The translations under genes and the position numbers were made by a program. From positions 580,641 through 644,640 of the forward strand of contig JAVEYB010000001.1 in the NCBI GenBank assembly GCA_034003725.1: 64,000 nt of DNA, given 5' to 3'. The notes under the pieces are model-generated. The model was not told the origin of the DNA and did not search any database. It worked only from the letters and a program-made list of their open reading frames with translations. Of this stretch, positions 46,370 to 55,901 are shown piece by piece (position 1 is the stretch's first letter; every line of letters begins with the position of its first letter). The DNA is from Candidatus Zixiibacteriota bacterium (GTDB lineage: Bacteria; Zixibacteria; MSB-5A5; GN15; FEB-12).

Positions 46370-46916
46370 GGCTGCAAGCTAACGTTCACGGCTTGCTGAG
46401 GCAACAAGGAAGTCCGCCGCAGCGACCTCTCCCCCGTCGGCGGCGCGCCGTGTCTCAGGGAGTCGAATCACAGGCAACCAGTCCGAGCAGCCACCAGAAC
46501 ACTCGTCCTACCGCCAAGGCGGGGTCGTGACAACACCAGGATCCTGACGGAGGACGCCGACAGCGCCCTTCAGGACGCACGATATGCGGCTCTGCCGAGG
46601 GGCAGGCCTCAGGGGTGTAGTCCGCGCCAAGACTTGATGTCCCTATTACACATACATACGTATCGACAGCGCAGGAGTTGCGTTACTTAGAGATCGTGGT
46701 CGGGAATTGAACATGTAGTCTCTCTGTTCATCTTATTGGTGAAACAATCGTGATGGGTTCGCGTATACGCCATCCGTAAGGAACATCGGGCTACGCTTCG
46801 TGCCGCTGCGAGCGAACGTTTGCAGCCGGCTCCACCCGTGAATCGCGCACATCGAGAGTAGCCGAATTTCGCGCCGCTGCAGAGACCTGTGGTGGCGTGC
46901 AGCCAGGAGTACGCCT
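46370..46916. other. Intergenic region between the MarR and DUF5916 genes, no gene recognised
   Basis: About 550 bases with no protein-like frame on either strand (the leftward frame at 46733-46981 runs into the DUF5916 signal peptide and lacks a ribosome-binding site). An AT-rich patch near 46630-46740 could hold the divergent promoters, but no clear -35/-10 pair stands out. Confidence 0.5.
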
Positions 46917-49271
46917 ATGAAAGCCATGGGTAACGTCCATATCTGGAGGGCGGTATCAGCCTCACTGATTTCGGGATTCACGTTGCTATTGCTGACGCCG
47001 AGTTCTCCGACGGCGAAGCCGAATTACACGCCGGAGATCACGGTTACGAGAGCGTCCAGTGCGATTGATATCGACGGAGATATTTCCGATCAAGGGTGGC
47101 AGACAGCGGCCAGCGTGACGAATTTCGTTGAGCGATTCCCCGGCGACAATACGGAGCCGGATGTATCAACGAGGACGCTTGTGGCGTACGACGACGAGAA
47201 GCTGTATGTCGCGTTTGTTTGTCTCGACGATCCGTCCACCGTGCGCGCGACTATGTGCCAGCGCGATCAATTCGACGGCAACGACGCGGTGGCGCTGATG
47301 CTCGATACCTATGGCGACGCATCCTGGGCGTACCATTTCTACGTAAACCCGTACGGGATCCAGAAGGATTTTTTGTGGACGAGTATAGTGGGTGAGGATC
47401 CGGGATTCGATCTCATCTGGGAGTCGGCGGCGAAGATCACCGATTCCGGCTACCAGGTGGAGTTGGCGGTGCCGTTTGCGAGTCTTCGATTTCCGAACCG
47501 CGACGTACAGTCGTGGCGGATCAATTTTGAACGGCTGCGGCCCCGCGAAAGCTATCACCAGTATTCATGGGTTGCCCGCGACCGTAACGAGCCGTGCTGG
47601 CCGTGCCAATGGGGCACCGGCGGGGGGATAGCGAGCGTTCAGGCCGGGAAAGGGCTCGAGTTGCTCCCTACGTATGTCGCGTTTCAGTCCGGGTCGCTGG
47701 CGAATCCCGGCGATCCGCAGTCGAGTTTCGACAATGAGGATGTGATGGGCGAGGTGTCGATCGGCGGCAAGTACGCCGTTTCGTCCGACATGACTCTGGA
47801 GGCTGCGTATAACCCGGACTTCAGCCAGATCGAGTCCGATGCAGCGCAGGTCGACGTCAACACGACCATTGCGTTGTTCTACCCCGAGCGACGTCCGTTT
47901 TTCCAGGAGGGCGCCGATGTGTTTCGCACCCTGTTTAACTCGTTTTACACGCGGACGGTTAACGACCCCGAATATGCGGCCAAATTCGTGAGCCGAAAGG
48001 CGGACTTCACCCTCGGCATGATGTCGGCACAGGACGAGAATACGGTGTATCTCGTCCCGCTGGAGGAGAGCTCACAGCTCGTGCTTGCCGATCGCAGCTG
48101 GGTGAATGTACTCCGGGGCACCAAGTCCGTCGGTACGGCGTCGCAGGTCGGCATCATCCTGACCGACCGGCGATTCGAGGGCGGGGGGTACGGGACGATC
48201 GCGGCCGTGGACGGCGATATCAGGTTGACGCAGACGCTCGCGGTCGACGGTCAGTTGCTGGCCAGCTTCACCGGAGAGCCGGACAAGCCGGGCGCCAGCG
48301 CGGGGCTCGACGGGATCATGTTCGACGAGGGGTCGCGGACGGCGGTATTTGACGGCGAGTCATTCAGCGGCAATGCGGCGATCGCCCGGCTGAAGCGATT
48401 CGCGCGTCACTGGAGTTTCATGCTCGTGTACAGCCAGGTGGACCCATCGTATCGAACCCTGACCGGTTACGATCCGTGGGTGGACTACCGGGAGGGATCG
48501 GTAGATACATGGTACACGATCTATCCGCAAAGCGGGCCGTTCCAGCAACTGCGTCCGGAGGCATCGGTGCAGGCCCGGTGGGAGTACAACGGAACGCGTC
48601 GGTGGGAGTACCAGAACGCCACGCTGAACGGCAACCTTCGCTGGGCGCAGACGTATTTTCGTCTCAACGTCTTCCGCGGTACCGAGGCCTGGACGAGTCG
48701 AGTATACGACAATATCGTGGAGTACGACAACCTGTACGGCGCCGATTTCGATATCGGCAGCCGTCTCAGCGACAAGCTGGGGTACGATCTGTCTTTGCAC
48801 AGTCGCCGGGAGGTGGCGCGATTTGCGGAGGCGGTCGGCAACCAGAATACGGCGGGGTTTGCGTTGAATCTGAAGCCGATCGACCGGTTGGTGATCGAGC
48901 CGAACGTACAATGGGTCAAGGCGACTGATGTCGACGACGGACGTGAGTTGTATCGCCAGTTTATCATTCGAACGAGACTAAATCTGCAGTTAAATCGGGA
49001 GTTGTCGCTGAGGTTGATCGTCCAGCACGACGATTCCAAAGCCGCTTTTTATATGGGAGATTCGGAGGCGGGACCGCAGTATTTCCAATGGAGCGACCGG
49101 ACGTGGGAAATCGACCCGTTGATCACGTACCGACTGAGTTCGTTCTCGGTTCTGCACGCGGGATCAACCCACAGTTACAACTTCTTCCCGGAAAACGAGC
49201 AAGTCAGCAAGACCTGGAAACTGAATTCCCGCCAATTTTTCGTCAAGCTGCAGTACCTGTTCCAGGTATAA
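46917..49271 (+). CDS. CBM9/DUF5916-type outer-membrane protein
   Basis: 784 residues, with CAGGAG about 8 bases upstream of the ATG. The signal peptide is about residues 1-35. Residues about 40-235 resemble a family-9 carbohydrate-binding module (AIDIDGDISDQGWQTAA, LYVAFVCLDDP, LMLDTYGDASWAYHFYVNPYG, VELAVPFASLRFPN). The rest matches the DUF5916 region, with alternating aromatic strands (FNPDFSQIES-like AYNPDFSQIESDAAQVDVNT, FYPERRPFFQEGADVF) and a barrel-like C-terminus closing in KLQYLFQV. Such proteins are common in Bacteroidetes and related phyla, often next to peptidases; their role is unknown. Confidence 0.82.
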   Translation: MKAMGNVHIWRAVSASLISGFTLLLLTPSSPTAKPNYTPEITVTRASSAIDIDGDISDQGWQTAASVTNFVERFPGDNTEPDVSTRTLVAYDDEKLYVAFVCLDDPSTVRATMCQRDQFDGNDAVALMLDTYGDASWAYHFYVNPYGIQKDFLWTSIVGEDPGFDLIWESAAKITDSGYQVELAVPFASLRFPNRDVQSWRINFERLRPRESYHQYSWVARDRNEPCWPCQWGTGGGIASVQAGKGLELLPTYVAFQSGSLANPGDPQSSFDNEDVMGEVSIGGKYAVSSDMTLEAAYNPDFSQIESDAAQVDVNTTIALFYPERRPFFQEGADVFRTLFNSFYTRTVNDPEYAAKFVSRKADFTLGMMSAQDENTVYLVPLEESSQLVLADRSWVNVLRGTKSVGTASQVGIILTDRRFEGGGYGTIAAVDGDIRLTQTLAVDGQLLASFTGEPDKPGASAGLDGIMFDEGSRTAVFDGESFSGNAAIARLKRFARHWSFMLVYSQVDPSYRTLTGYDPWVDYREGSVDTWYTIYPQSGPFQQLRPEASVQARWEYNGTRRWEYQNATLNGNLRWAQTYFRLNVFRGTEAWTSRVYDNIVEYDNLYGADFDIGSRLSDKLGYDLSLHSRREVARFAEAVGNQNTAGFALNLKPIDRLVIEPNVQWVKATDVDDGRELYRQFIIRTRLNLQLNRELSLRLIVQHDDSKAAFYMGDSEAGPQYFQWSDRTWEIDPLITYRLSSFSVLHAGSTHSYNFFPENEQVSKTWKLNSRQFFVKLQYLFQV

Positions 49272-49277
49272 CAGACA

Positions 49278-49309
49278 CGGCGCCGCCCGGAGATATGGGG
49301 CGGCGCCGT
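49278..49309. terminator. Bidirectional intrinsic terminator
   Basis: Perfect 12-base stem ACGGCGCCGCCC / GGGCGGCGCCGT (49278-49289 and 49298-49309) with an 8-base loop, followed by TCTCTTC, between convergent genes. Confidence 0.85.
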
Positions 49310-49330
49310 TCTCTTCTACGGGCGGCCTTA

Positions 49331-50542
49331 TCACAGACCAGCTCGCACCAGCCGTCGCCCTGCGGTAAGTCCCTTCAGGCCGTATACGACGGACAGCACC
49401 AGTGACATGACGGACAGAATCGCACCGGGGAACGCGGGGGCCAACCGGACAGCCTCGGAGACCCCGGGGAAAAGTTCACCAATCACGAAGGCAATTGCCA
49501 GACAAATTGCGGGGATGTACGCCGTCGTGAGAAGGTACTGCACGGAAAATCTCAGAAGACTTTTTCTCGAATAGGCACGGTCGTGCACAATTTCGGGGAC
49601 AAGGTAGCGAAGGAGCTCGCGGTATGGACCTGAGGCGACCTGAGGGGTCGGGTGCGAGTGGATCGGTTCGGTGCGGACGTAGTATGTCTTCGCCTGCTTC
49701 CAGTAGGTAACCAGCGCGGAGTCTTCGAAATACAGCGTGCATTCCACCGGCCTGCCGTCGATTCCCGAAGAGTCGGTCAGGAAATCGTCGACATGCATCA
49801 ACCGGATATTCTCGGATATAGTGAGCCCATTGAGTTCGAACAGCCGACTATAGGCGAGATGGAGGAGCTCGGTTACGAACGAGTCGCGCAGAGAATCGTC
49901 GTCATGGTACAAGAACCATCCCTCATCGCGATTCATGAGCGCGCCTTCGGCGCCGATTTTCTGACGGGCGTAGGCGATTGCTTGTACGAAGTCACGCGAC
50001 CGGAACAGATCAGCGACAACGGGAAGGTCGGCCAATGTTTGTGCGGTGAATTCCGGCAGGATGAGGAATATGTCGGTTCCAGAGGTTACTCCCTCGGAGA
50101 GTGCGCCGCGAGCCAGGAGGTCGGGCGGGTAGATGAGAAAACCGTTTTCCTGTCGGATTCCGGCGGCAAAGGCACGGATACCCATGTCATACACCTGTTC
50201 CCGCGACGGCAGCGCGATCCCGTTGAGAACGATCTGCAAAAGATGCTTATGGGCGAGCACGCGGGAGACGGTTGCCGGTACCGGACCCTGCGGCGTGTAG
50301 CCGAGATGAATGCCGGAGTCGCCGACGGTCATCCGGAAGCCGGGTTGCTCGCCATAGATGGGCACATTGACCGAGACGGCTTTCCGGCCCGTATCGCGAT
50401 CGACGAAGAAGTTGAATCCGATCTGGACGTCGCGGGCCCGCCGACGTTCACGCACCCACAGCAGATATGCCACTTTCCGCACCAGGTAAATGGTAACGCC
50501 TGCCAGGACGAGCTTGTAGATCAACGACATGGGCCAATCCAT
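49331..50542 (-). CDS. Hypothetical membrane protein
   Basis: 403 residues (or 399 from the Met at codon 5). One N-terminal helix (about 5-25, SLIYKLVLAGVTIYLVRKVAYLLW) and two near the C-terminus (about 335-355 and 365-390, YIPAICLAIAFVIGELFPG and FPGAILSVMSLVLSVVYGLKG) enclose a 300-residue soluble domain. That domain contains ALMNRDEGWFLYHDDDSLRD and recurrent Phe/Leu beta-strand-like stretches. I do not recognise a family. Its leftward orientation and the terminator after it suggest a single-gene unit. Confidence 0.65.
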   Translation of the reverse strand: MDWPMSLIYKLVLAGVTIYLVRKVAYLLWVRERRRARDVQIGFNFFVDRDTGRKAVSVNVPIYGEQPGFRMTVGDSGIHLGYTPQGPVPATVSRVLAHKHLLQIVLNGIALPSREQVYDMGIRAFAAGIRQENGFLIYPPDLLARGALSEGVTSGTDIFLILPEFTAQTLADLPVVADLFRSRDFVQAIAYARQKIGAEGALMNRDEGWFLYHDDDSLRDSFVTELLHLAYSRLFELNGLTISENIRLMHVDDFLTDSSGIDGRPVECTLYFEDSALVTYWKQAKTYYVRTEPIHSHPTPQVASGPYRELLRYLVPEIVHDRAYSRKSLLRFSVQYLLTTAYIPAICLAIAFVIGELFPGVSEAVRLAPAFPGAILSVMSLVLSVVYGLKGLTAGRRLVRAGL

Positions 50543-50850
50543 CGTACATTCGTTCCGTCTATCAGGGTGGAGGACTCCCTTCTTGTCGTATCGGTTATGC
50601 AGGGAGGGCGATTAAGCACTTCTGCGAATAAAAGGCCGGCGGCCTCGCCGGGCTACGGGCGACGCCACCGGATTGGGGACGGGATGAAGAGGATTGAGTA
50701 TGTTTTTCTGTCCGTGCGGCCGGCGGTGCAGCCGCTCCGACAGAAGTCGTGTTCCGTTTTCGAACTCACTGATTAGACAGATGAGTTACTCGGAAAGATT
50801 AATAGAAGGGTCAAGCGGTTGAGCGAAAGGCGGCGCGAAGGGTTGGGGGG
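50543..50850. other. Intergenic region, no gene recognised
   Basis: About 310 bases upstream of the membrane-protein gene and downstream of the AlkD-like gene. Short GC-rich hairpins (GGCCGGCGGCCTCGCCGG near 50635) could form, but no T-run or known RNA motif accompanies them. Confidence 0.45.
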
Positions 50851-51573
50851 CTATTTTGCCATAGCCCGGCGTTTCATCGCAGGCGGGAGTTTCTCGATGG
50901 CGTATCGGAGCGCCGTACGTGGCATTGATTTTCGGCGAGCCAATACCCAGTCGAATACTTCGGCGGGGAACTCTCTCGTCGCTTCTTTCAACATCCATCC
51001 ATACCCCTTCTGAACGAGGTCTTCGGGGTCATTCAGGAGTTTCTCTGCGGTCTTGAAGACTTCTTCGATCATGCGGCCGTTGCGAACGGCCACAATGAGA
51101 CTTACCGCGGCCGCCCGACGAAGCCACCAGCGAGTTGAATCTGCCCATCGGTATGCCCGGGGCGAGAGTTCCTCGTGCTGAAGCAGCAGAAAACCGAGGG
51201 GACCGCAGCAGAGATGATCGCAGCTGCCCCAATCTGCGACGTAGGTTTTGAGCCAGCGTTCCAGACGGGAGAAATCTGACTTGCTGAGTCGCCGTTTCGA
51301 CCTGTCGGCGAAGTCAAAGGCGAAGAAAAGCATGTAACGGCGACCTGACGCAAGGAGATCATCACAGATCTTCAGCAGGTCTGCAGCGGGCAGTCGCTTA
51401 AGTTCAGAGAAAATCTCTGAAGAGACAGCACGCAGCACGGGAGTGCGAAGACCGACCGGGTGTTCAAGCGGCTGCTTGTGGAACCGCTGGTAGTCGATCC
51501 GATTACTCGGCTTATCCTGTCTTTGGATGGCCCCTTGAAGGTCGGTCAGGACTTTCGCACTGAGTGACGTCAT
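50851..51573 (-). CDS. AlkD-like DNA alkylation repair protein
   Basis: 240 residues from the ATG at 51573. It is all alpha-helical HEAT-like repeats: RFHKQPLEHPVGLRTPVLRA, FAFDFADRSKRRLSKSDF, WLKTYVADWGSCDHLCCGPLG, STRWWLRRAAAVSLIVAVRNG and LVQKGYGWMLKEA. The WGSCDHLC and WWLRRAAAV segments match the AlkC/AlkD superfamily, which removes N3- or N7-alkyl purines without base flipping. It lies 84 bases after the decarboxylase gene on the same strand, so read-through is possible but a functional tie is not obvious. Confidence 0.85.
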   Translation of the reverse strand: MTSLSAKVLTDLQGAIQRQDKPSNRIDYQRFHKQPLEHPVGLRTPVLRAVSSEIFSELKRLPAADLLKICDDLLASGRRYMLFFAFDFADRSKRRLSKSDFSRLERWLKTYVADWGSCDHLCCGPLGFLLLQHEELSPRAYRWADSTRWWLRRAAAVSLIVAVRNGRMIEEVFKTAEKLLNDPEDLVQKGYGWMLKEATREFPAEVFDWVLARRKSMPRTALRYAIEKLPPAMKRRAMAK

Positions 51574-51657
51574 ATATCCACCATTCACAGCATATATGCG
51601 ATGAACCAGTGAATGTACGTAAAGAGCGACACTGTTGGCAAGCCCGGTCAGCGGACG

Positions 51658-53172
51658 CTACTGAAGTCCGGAGGGGCGCAGGCTGAGGTCCGCCTCTTCC
51701 CCCAGGCGTGCGGCGATCGAGGGCAGCAGCTCGATATCAGCACGGGAGGTCCTGAAATTGACCACACAGGCGCGCAATAGAAACTTGTTTTCGAGGACGG
51801 CATTGGAGACGAAGGCTTCGCCGCCCTTCTCCATGCGAAGCAGCAGGTCCTTGTTCAATTCGTTCAGGTAGGACTCTACAGAGGGCTCGCCGAGACGAGC
51901 GCGCAGGTCGGCGGGAATATAGCGAAAGGTCGTAATACTGAGACCCTGCGTGAACACCTGGAAGCACTCGTGTCGTTCCAAGACCGAGTACAGCAGTTCG
52001 GCCAGCCTGATGTCTTCGGTCATCATGCGCACGTAACCATCACGGCCGACGTGCTGAAGCATGAGCCAGACTTTCAGGGCACGGAATCCGCGTGAGTTCT
52101 GGGGGCCGTAGTCCACGAGATTGGTGGCTTCCTCGCCGAAGTGGTAGTACGGCGGATGGTAGGCGAATGCCGCCCGCAGTTTCTCGGGATCACGCACCAG
52201 GGCACAGCCGGCTTCGAGCGGTGCGTAGAGCCATTTATGGGGGTCGACCGCTACAGAGTCGGCCTCGCGCAAGCCGAGGATGTCATCGGATAACCCCGGA
52301 ATGGCGGCGGCGACACCGCCGTACGCGCCATCGACATGAAACCACATCGAATTGTCCCGGCAGTACCGGGCGATCTCACGCAACGGGTCGATGGCGCCGG
52401 TGCTGACGGTACCTGCGGCGCCGATGATCAGAAACGGCAGATGGCCGTCGCGCCGGTCCGCGGCGACCATGTGATCGAGGGCGGCCAGATCCATGCGATT
52501 GCGTGAGTCCACCGGTACCCAGCGGATGGCATCGGTTCCCAGTCCGGTCAAGTCAGCGGCTTTCTGGACCCAGGTATGCGTTTCACGGGAAGCGTAGAGC
52601 GTGAGGAGCCTGGCGCGATGCGCGCGCATCCCCTCTGTCCGGATGTCCCAGTCGGCACACGCGACCCGGGCGGCCATGAACCCGACGAAGTTTGCCATAT
52701 TGCCGCCGCTGACCAGCAGACCGCCGCAGTCGGTCGGATAGCCCATAAACTCCGCGATCCAACGCACCGTCTGGAGCTCGATTTCCGTACCGACGGGTGC
52801 GAGCTTCCAGGATCCGAGGTTGGCGTTGACCGCCGAGGCAAGCAGATCGCCGAGCATACCGAGCGGTGCGGGCGACGATGTAATGTAGCCCCAGAACCGC
52901 GGGTGTCCGTTAAACAGGGAGTGAGCGAACAGGAGATCGCAGGCCCGGTCCAGCACTTGTGACGGGTCGGCGCCGGTCGGCGGAAGGGATCGCTCGGTAT
53001 CGACGATGGCGCGCAGGTCGCCGGGCGTCATCGAAGGACCGACGGGACGATCACGAATGGTATCAAGCAGGTCGCTGATCCGATCGACGAGGCTGTGGCC
53101 GAGGCGGCGAAACTGATCGGCAGACAACTCCACCGGGGCTACTCGTTCGGATGGCCTGGCAGTGGCTTTCAT
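51658..53172 (-). CDS. Second group II PLP-dependent decarboxylase
   Basis: 504 residues, with AGAAGAGGAA just before the ATG. Key segments: NGHPRFWGYITSSPAPLGML, LVSGGNMANFVGFMAAR, MWFHVDGAYGGVAAAIPGL and the PLP lysine Lys313 in DPHKWLYAPLEAG. It is of the glutamate/aromatic-amino-acid decarboxylase superfamily but clearly not a duplicate of the gene at 42431. The substrate could be an aromatic amino acid, glutamate or diaminobutyrate; sequence inspection does not decide. It follows the PIG-L gene after 44 bases on the same strand. Confidence 0.88.
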   Translation of the reverse strand: MKATARPSERVAPVELSADQFRRLGHSLVDRISDLLDTIRDRPVGPSMTPGDLRAIVDTERSLPPTGADPSQVLDRACDLLFAHSLFNGHPRFWGYITSSPAPLGMLGDLLASAVNANLGSWKLAPVGTEIELQTVRWIAEFMGYPTDCGGLLVSGGNMANFVGFMAARVACADWDIRTEGMRAHRARLLTLYASRETHTWVQKAADLTGLGTDAIRWVPVDSRNRMDLAALDHMVAADRRDGHLPFLIIGAAGTVSTGAIDPLREIARYCRDNSMWFHVDGAYGGVAAAIPGLSDDILGLREADSVAVDPHKWLYAPLEAGCALVRDPEKLRAAFAYHPPYYHFGEEATNLVDYGPQNSRGFRALKVWLMLQHVGRDGYVRMMTEDIRLAELLYSVLERHECFQVFTQGLSITTFRYIPADLRARLGEPSVESYLNELNKDLLLRMEKGGEAFVSNAVLENKFLLRACVVNFRTSRADIELLPSIAARLGEEADLSLRPSGLQ

Positions 53173-53216
53173 AGGTTCCTCTTCTGAATTATCGATTCGC
53201 CGACCGGTCAGTGCAG

Positions 53217-54038
53217 TTATCTGAGTCCTTCGAACAAGTCGCTTTCAACTTTCCGCCCACCGTTCACGGCGCTGAACACGCGATAGAATTCCTGTTCGCC
53301 GAATATGGCATGTTTATGTTCGGGACTCAGGCGGTCAAGGTTCTCGTAGATGGACAATTGAGTTTTGTGGCAGTGGATTGCTTTCCAGACGGTTTCCACG
53401 CAATCGGTGGTATCCACGCGCGTGGTTACGGCCCAGTCCGGGAACGGCATGGCGCGACGCTCGACACCGTCGACAGTCGTTTTCAGGTCTTTGAAGGCCG
53501 ACTGGTAGGCACGCCACTGAGGTTCGGTCCACGCCATATAGTAAAACTTCGATACGGCGTGAGGCTGTTGGGACACGGCAACGGTGTCCGTTCCGGAATA
53601 TGCCGGATCCGCCGCGCAAACGATGGCGGCGCCGGCAAACTGACTGATGGCGATGTGGTCGGGATGACCGTAGCCGCCTTCCGGGCCGAAGGTTGCGATG
53701 ACGTGGGGTCGTTCGGTTCGGATGCACGCGGCGATTTTGGCGATCGCTTCACGCGGGTCGGCTTTGTCCAGATCGCCATCGATATAGTCGAGAAAATAGA
53801 GGCGATTGACGCCGAGGACGCGGGACGCCTCGCGAAGTTCAGCCTCCCGGGTTCGGCCGACGGTGGCGTGATCGGGACGGTTGGAGTTGTCGAAGAAGCG
53901 GCCCCGTTCGCCGCGCGTGGCGGTAACGACAGAGAGTGTCACACCCTGCCGTCCGTATTTCACAAGCGATGGCCCCATGCCCAGAGATTCATCGTCGGGG
54001 TGTGCAAGGATGCACATGAGGCCGAGGTTTGAAGTCAC
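53217..54038 (-). CDS. PIG-L family deacetylase
   Basis: 273 residues from a GTG at 54036-54038, close to the conserved start; the frame runs upstream to an ATG at 54161, but that extra 41-residue stretch is unlike the family. Zinc-site motifs are LAHPDDESLGMG and GYGHPDHIAISQF, with ATRGERGR between. Members remove acetyl groups from N-acetylglucosaminyl lipids, mycothiol or bacillithiol precursors, or chitobiose. A role in low-molecular-weight thiol biosynthesis is possible, but no partner glycosyltransferase is adjacent. It precedes the decarboxylase gene on the same strand. Confidence 0.88.
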   Translation of the reverse strand: MTSNLGLMCILAHPDDESLGMGPSLVKYGRQGVTLSVVTATRGERGRFFDNSNRPDHATVGRTREAELREASRVLGVNRLYFLDYIDGDLDKADPREAIAKIAACIRTERPHVIATFGPEGGYGHPDHIAISQFAGAAIVCAADPAYSGTDTVAVSQQPHAVSKFYYMAWTEPQWRAYQSAFKDLKTTVDGVERRAMPFPDWAVTTRVDTTDCVETVWKAIHCHKTQLSIYENLDRLSPEHKHAIFGEQEFYRVFSAVNGGRKVESDLFEGLR

Positions 54039-54259
54039 AAGCGTTGTCTTTCTCGTACGAGTGATATTCGCCAAGCCGGAACATACACAGAAATGTGGAC
54101 CAGTGCAATCTATATATTGGTGCCGGTCGGGAGTTGCCGGGTGGGATGGCGAGGGAATCAACAGGGGGAGCTGTCGGGGGCGGGGAGATTCGATCTTGAC
54201 ATGCTGGCGCGGTCTATTTTATCCTCAATATACGGAAGTTTTTACACAGGTGAGTTGTC

Positions 54260-55381
54260 ATGATACGTCTCGTGCTGATGGCGTCTGTTGTCGCGATGGC
54301 CGCACATGTGGGCAGCGTGTATGCCGAGGGTGCGACGTTCAGCGATTCCGGTTGGACGATCCTGCACCGAGAGAGTTTCGACATTCCGTTTGCGGCGGAG
54401 GATGGCCAGACATTCGGCGACGGCGGCTGGCTGATCTTCCAGCTGCACAATGGGGGCGCCGCAACGATTGCCAATGGATATGCTACCCTCCAGGCGCCGG
54501 AGTTTTGGAATGCGGCGCTGATTCGAAGCACTCACGTACTTCCTGAGGAGTACAAAATCCGGACGAGAGTCGGTCATATCAACTATGATCTCGCCAACTA
54601 CGAATCGGCCGATTACAGCGACCCGGCGTTCAACGATCATGGCGGCTACTACGAGAACGGCATGTATCTACTGACGATTACCGACGACACCTGTGTCGGA
54701 GACGAATGCGCCGAGCTGTGGTGGCACTACCATCGCAAGATGGTGATCGATGTGGACAACCACCTGAATTACGGCGGGGGCGAGACGTTTCATCCGATCT
54801 TCATGGTGTACATGGACCCGGCGGTGAACTCCGGCGGTAATCTCCTTCGCACGTGGGACGGGACGGTGTGGGACTCATCGACGTGGAACTGGAATGTCGC
54901 GCACACGTACGAGTACGACACCTGGTACTATGCCGAGCTGGAGAAACGGGACGGGCAGATCAGGCTCCGGCTGTACGACGGCGGCGGCACGATAATCGAA
55001 GACCCGCCGCCGATTGGTTTCGAGCATGTATTCGCGATCACCGATCCGGCCGAATTCCTGTATGTGGGGGAGCCGCATACCGACGATTACGAAGGAAACG
55101 TGCGTATCGATGAAATCACGCTACTCATCCCGGAGACCGATTGTTGCGAGGGTGACGCCGGCAATGTCAACGGGGACGTCGACGGCCTCGTTGATCTGGC
55201 GGATCTGATCTACCTTGTCAATGGGGTCATGCTCGGCGGACCGTTGGCGGGGTGCCCGGCCTCAGCCAATATCAACGGCGACAGCGGCTGTAACGTGGAT
55301 CTGTCCGACCTGATACATATGGTGAATTTCCTGTATCTCGGTGGTCCCGCACCGGCGGCGTGCGTGCCGCAGTGCCGGTGA
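54260..55381 (+). CDS. Secreted protein with C-terminal dockerin repeats
   Basis: 373 residues. Signal peptide about 1-22 (LVLMASVVAMAAHVGSVYA). Residues about 25-290 look like a jelly-roll/LamG-type beta-sandwich (TRVGHINYDLANYESADYSD, ENGMYLLTITDDTCVG, YYAELEKRDGQIRLRLYDG), probably sugar- or ligand-binding. The C-terminus has two Asp-rich calcium loops, GNVNGDVDGLVDLADLIYLV and INGDSGCNVDLSDLIHMVNF, a type-I dockerin-like pair similar to that of the M4 peptidase. No catalytic motif is seen. Confidence 0.8.
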   Translation: MIRLVLMASVVAMAAHVGSVYAEGATFSDSGWTILHRESFDIPFAAEDGQTFGDGGWLIFQLHNGGAATIANGYATLQAPEFWNAALIRSTHVLPEEYKIRTRVGHINYDLANYESADYSDPAFNDHGGYYENGMYLLTITDDTCVGDECAELWWHYHRKMVIDVDNHLNYGGGETFHPIFMVYMDPAVNSGGNLLRTWDGTVWDSSTWNWNVAHTYEYDTWYYAELEKRDGQIRLRLYDGGGTIIEDPPPIGFEHVFAITDPAEFLYVGEPHTDDYEGNVRIDEITLLIPETDCCEGDAGNVNGDVDGLVDLADLIYLVNGVMLGGPLAGCPASANINGDSGCNVDLSDLIHMVNFLYLGGPAPAACVPQCR

Positions 55382-55415
55382 AGCGGCCTGTTCTCCCCCG
55401 CACTTAAGGCAATAG

Positions 55416-55444
55416 AAAGGCCCGTCGCTGACGACGGGCCTTTT
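55416..55444. terminator. Bidirectional intrinsic terminator
   Basis: Stem AAAGGCCCGTCG / CGACGGGCCTTT with a four-base loop (CTGA) and a T-run on both strands. It lies between the dockerin gene and the leftward caspase-like remnant. Confidence 0.85.
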
Positions 55445-55473
55445 GATTCAGTGGATCATTCGCGAACCTGACG

Positions 55474-55901
55474 CTACATATCCATGTCACCGGTGTAGGC
55501 ATCGGTGTGTTTGGAATCAACACGTAGTTTGTACTGGGCGGCCCACGCCTTCATTCCGTCTTCGGCGTACGGAGCGGCTTCCTCGGCGTAGACCAGACCG
55601 ACTGATTCAGTACCGTGCAGCCAATAGTACGTCCACGCGCCGTGGTTGAGACCAGGCGCGTCGTACGAGTACTTCCGATTGGACGCCGTCGCCATGAACG
55701 TGCCACCGGTGATATCGGCGTAGAAATCCCCGATGACACAGGCATCAAGCGTGGCAAGCTTCATGGTGCAATTGGCGGCATTGAAGTACGACATGACGCA
55801 GCCGTGGGTCACATGGTACAGATCGGCGGAGATGATTGCGGAACCGGCCGTCGATCGCCCGCCGTGGCAACGGCGAAACGCAACCGAGGCGAGTCCGACG
55901 C
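55474..55901 (-). pseudogene. Remnant of a caspase-like (C14) peptidase gene
   Basis: The leftward frame ending at 55474 is open through 55866 and beyond. Its C-terminal 110 residues look like the C14 p20/p10 region: the nucleophile motif KLATLDACVIGDF, then FMATASNRKYSYDAP and HGAWTYYWLHG. A candidate catalytic histidine lies in CHGGRSTAG (codon at 55864-55866). No start codon or ribosome-binding site precedes it: the only in-frame GTG (55812) comes after the histidine, and further upstream the frame runs into the end of the aminotransferase gene. The N-terminal half of the peptidase is missing, so it is probably a truncated relic. A short functional product from the GTG is the alternative. 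Confidence 0.5.

Noticed and set aside
46733-46981. 82-residue leftward frame
   Set aside because: It overlaps the start and signal peptide of the DUF5916 gene and has no coding features.
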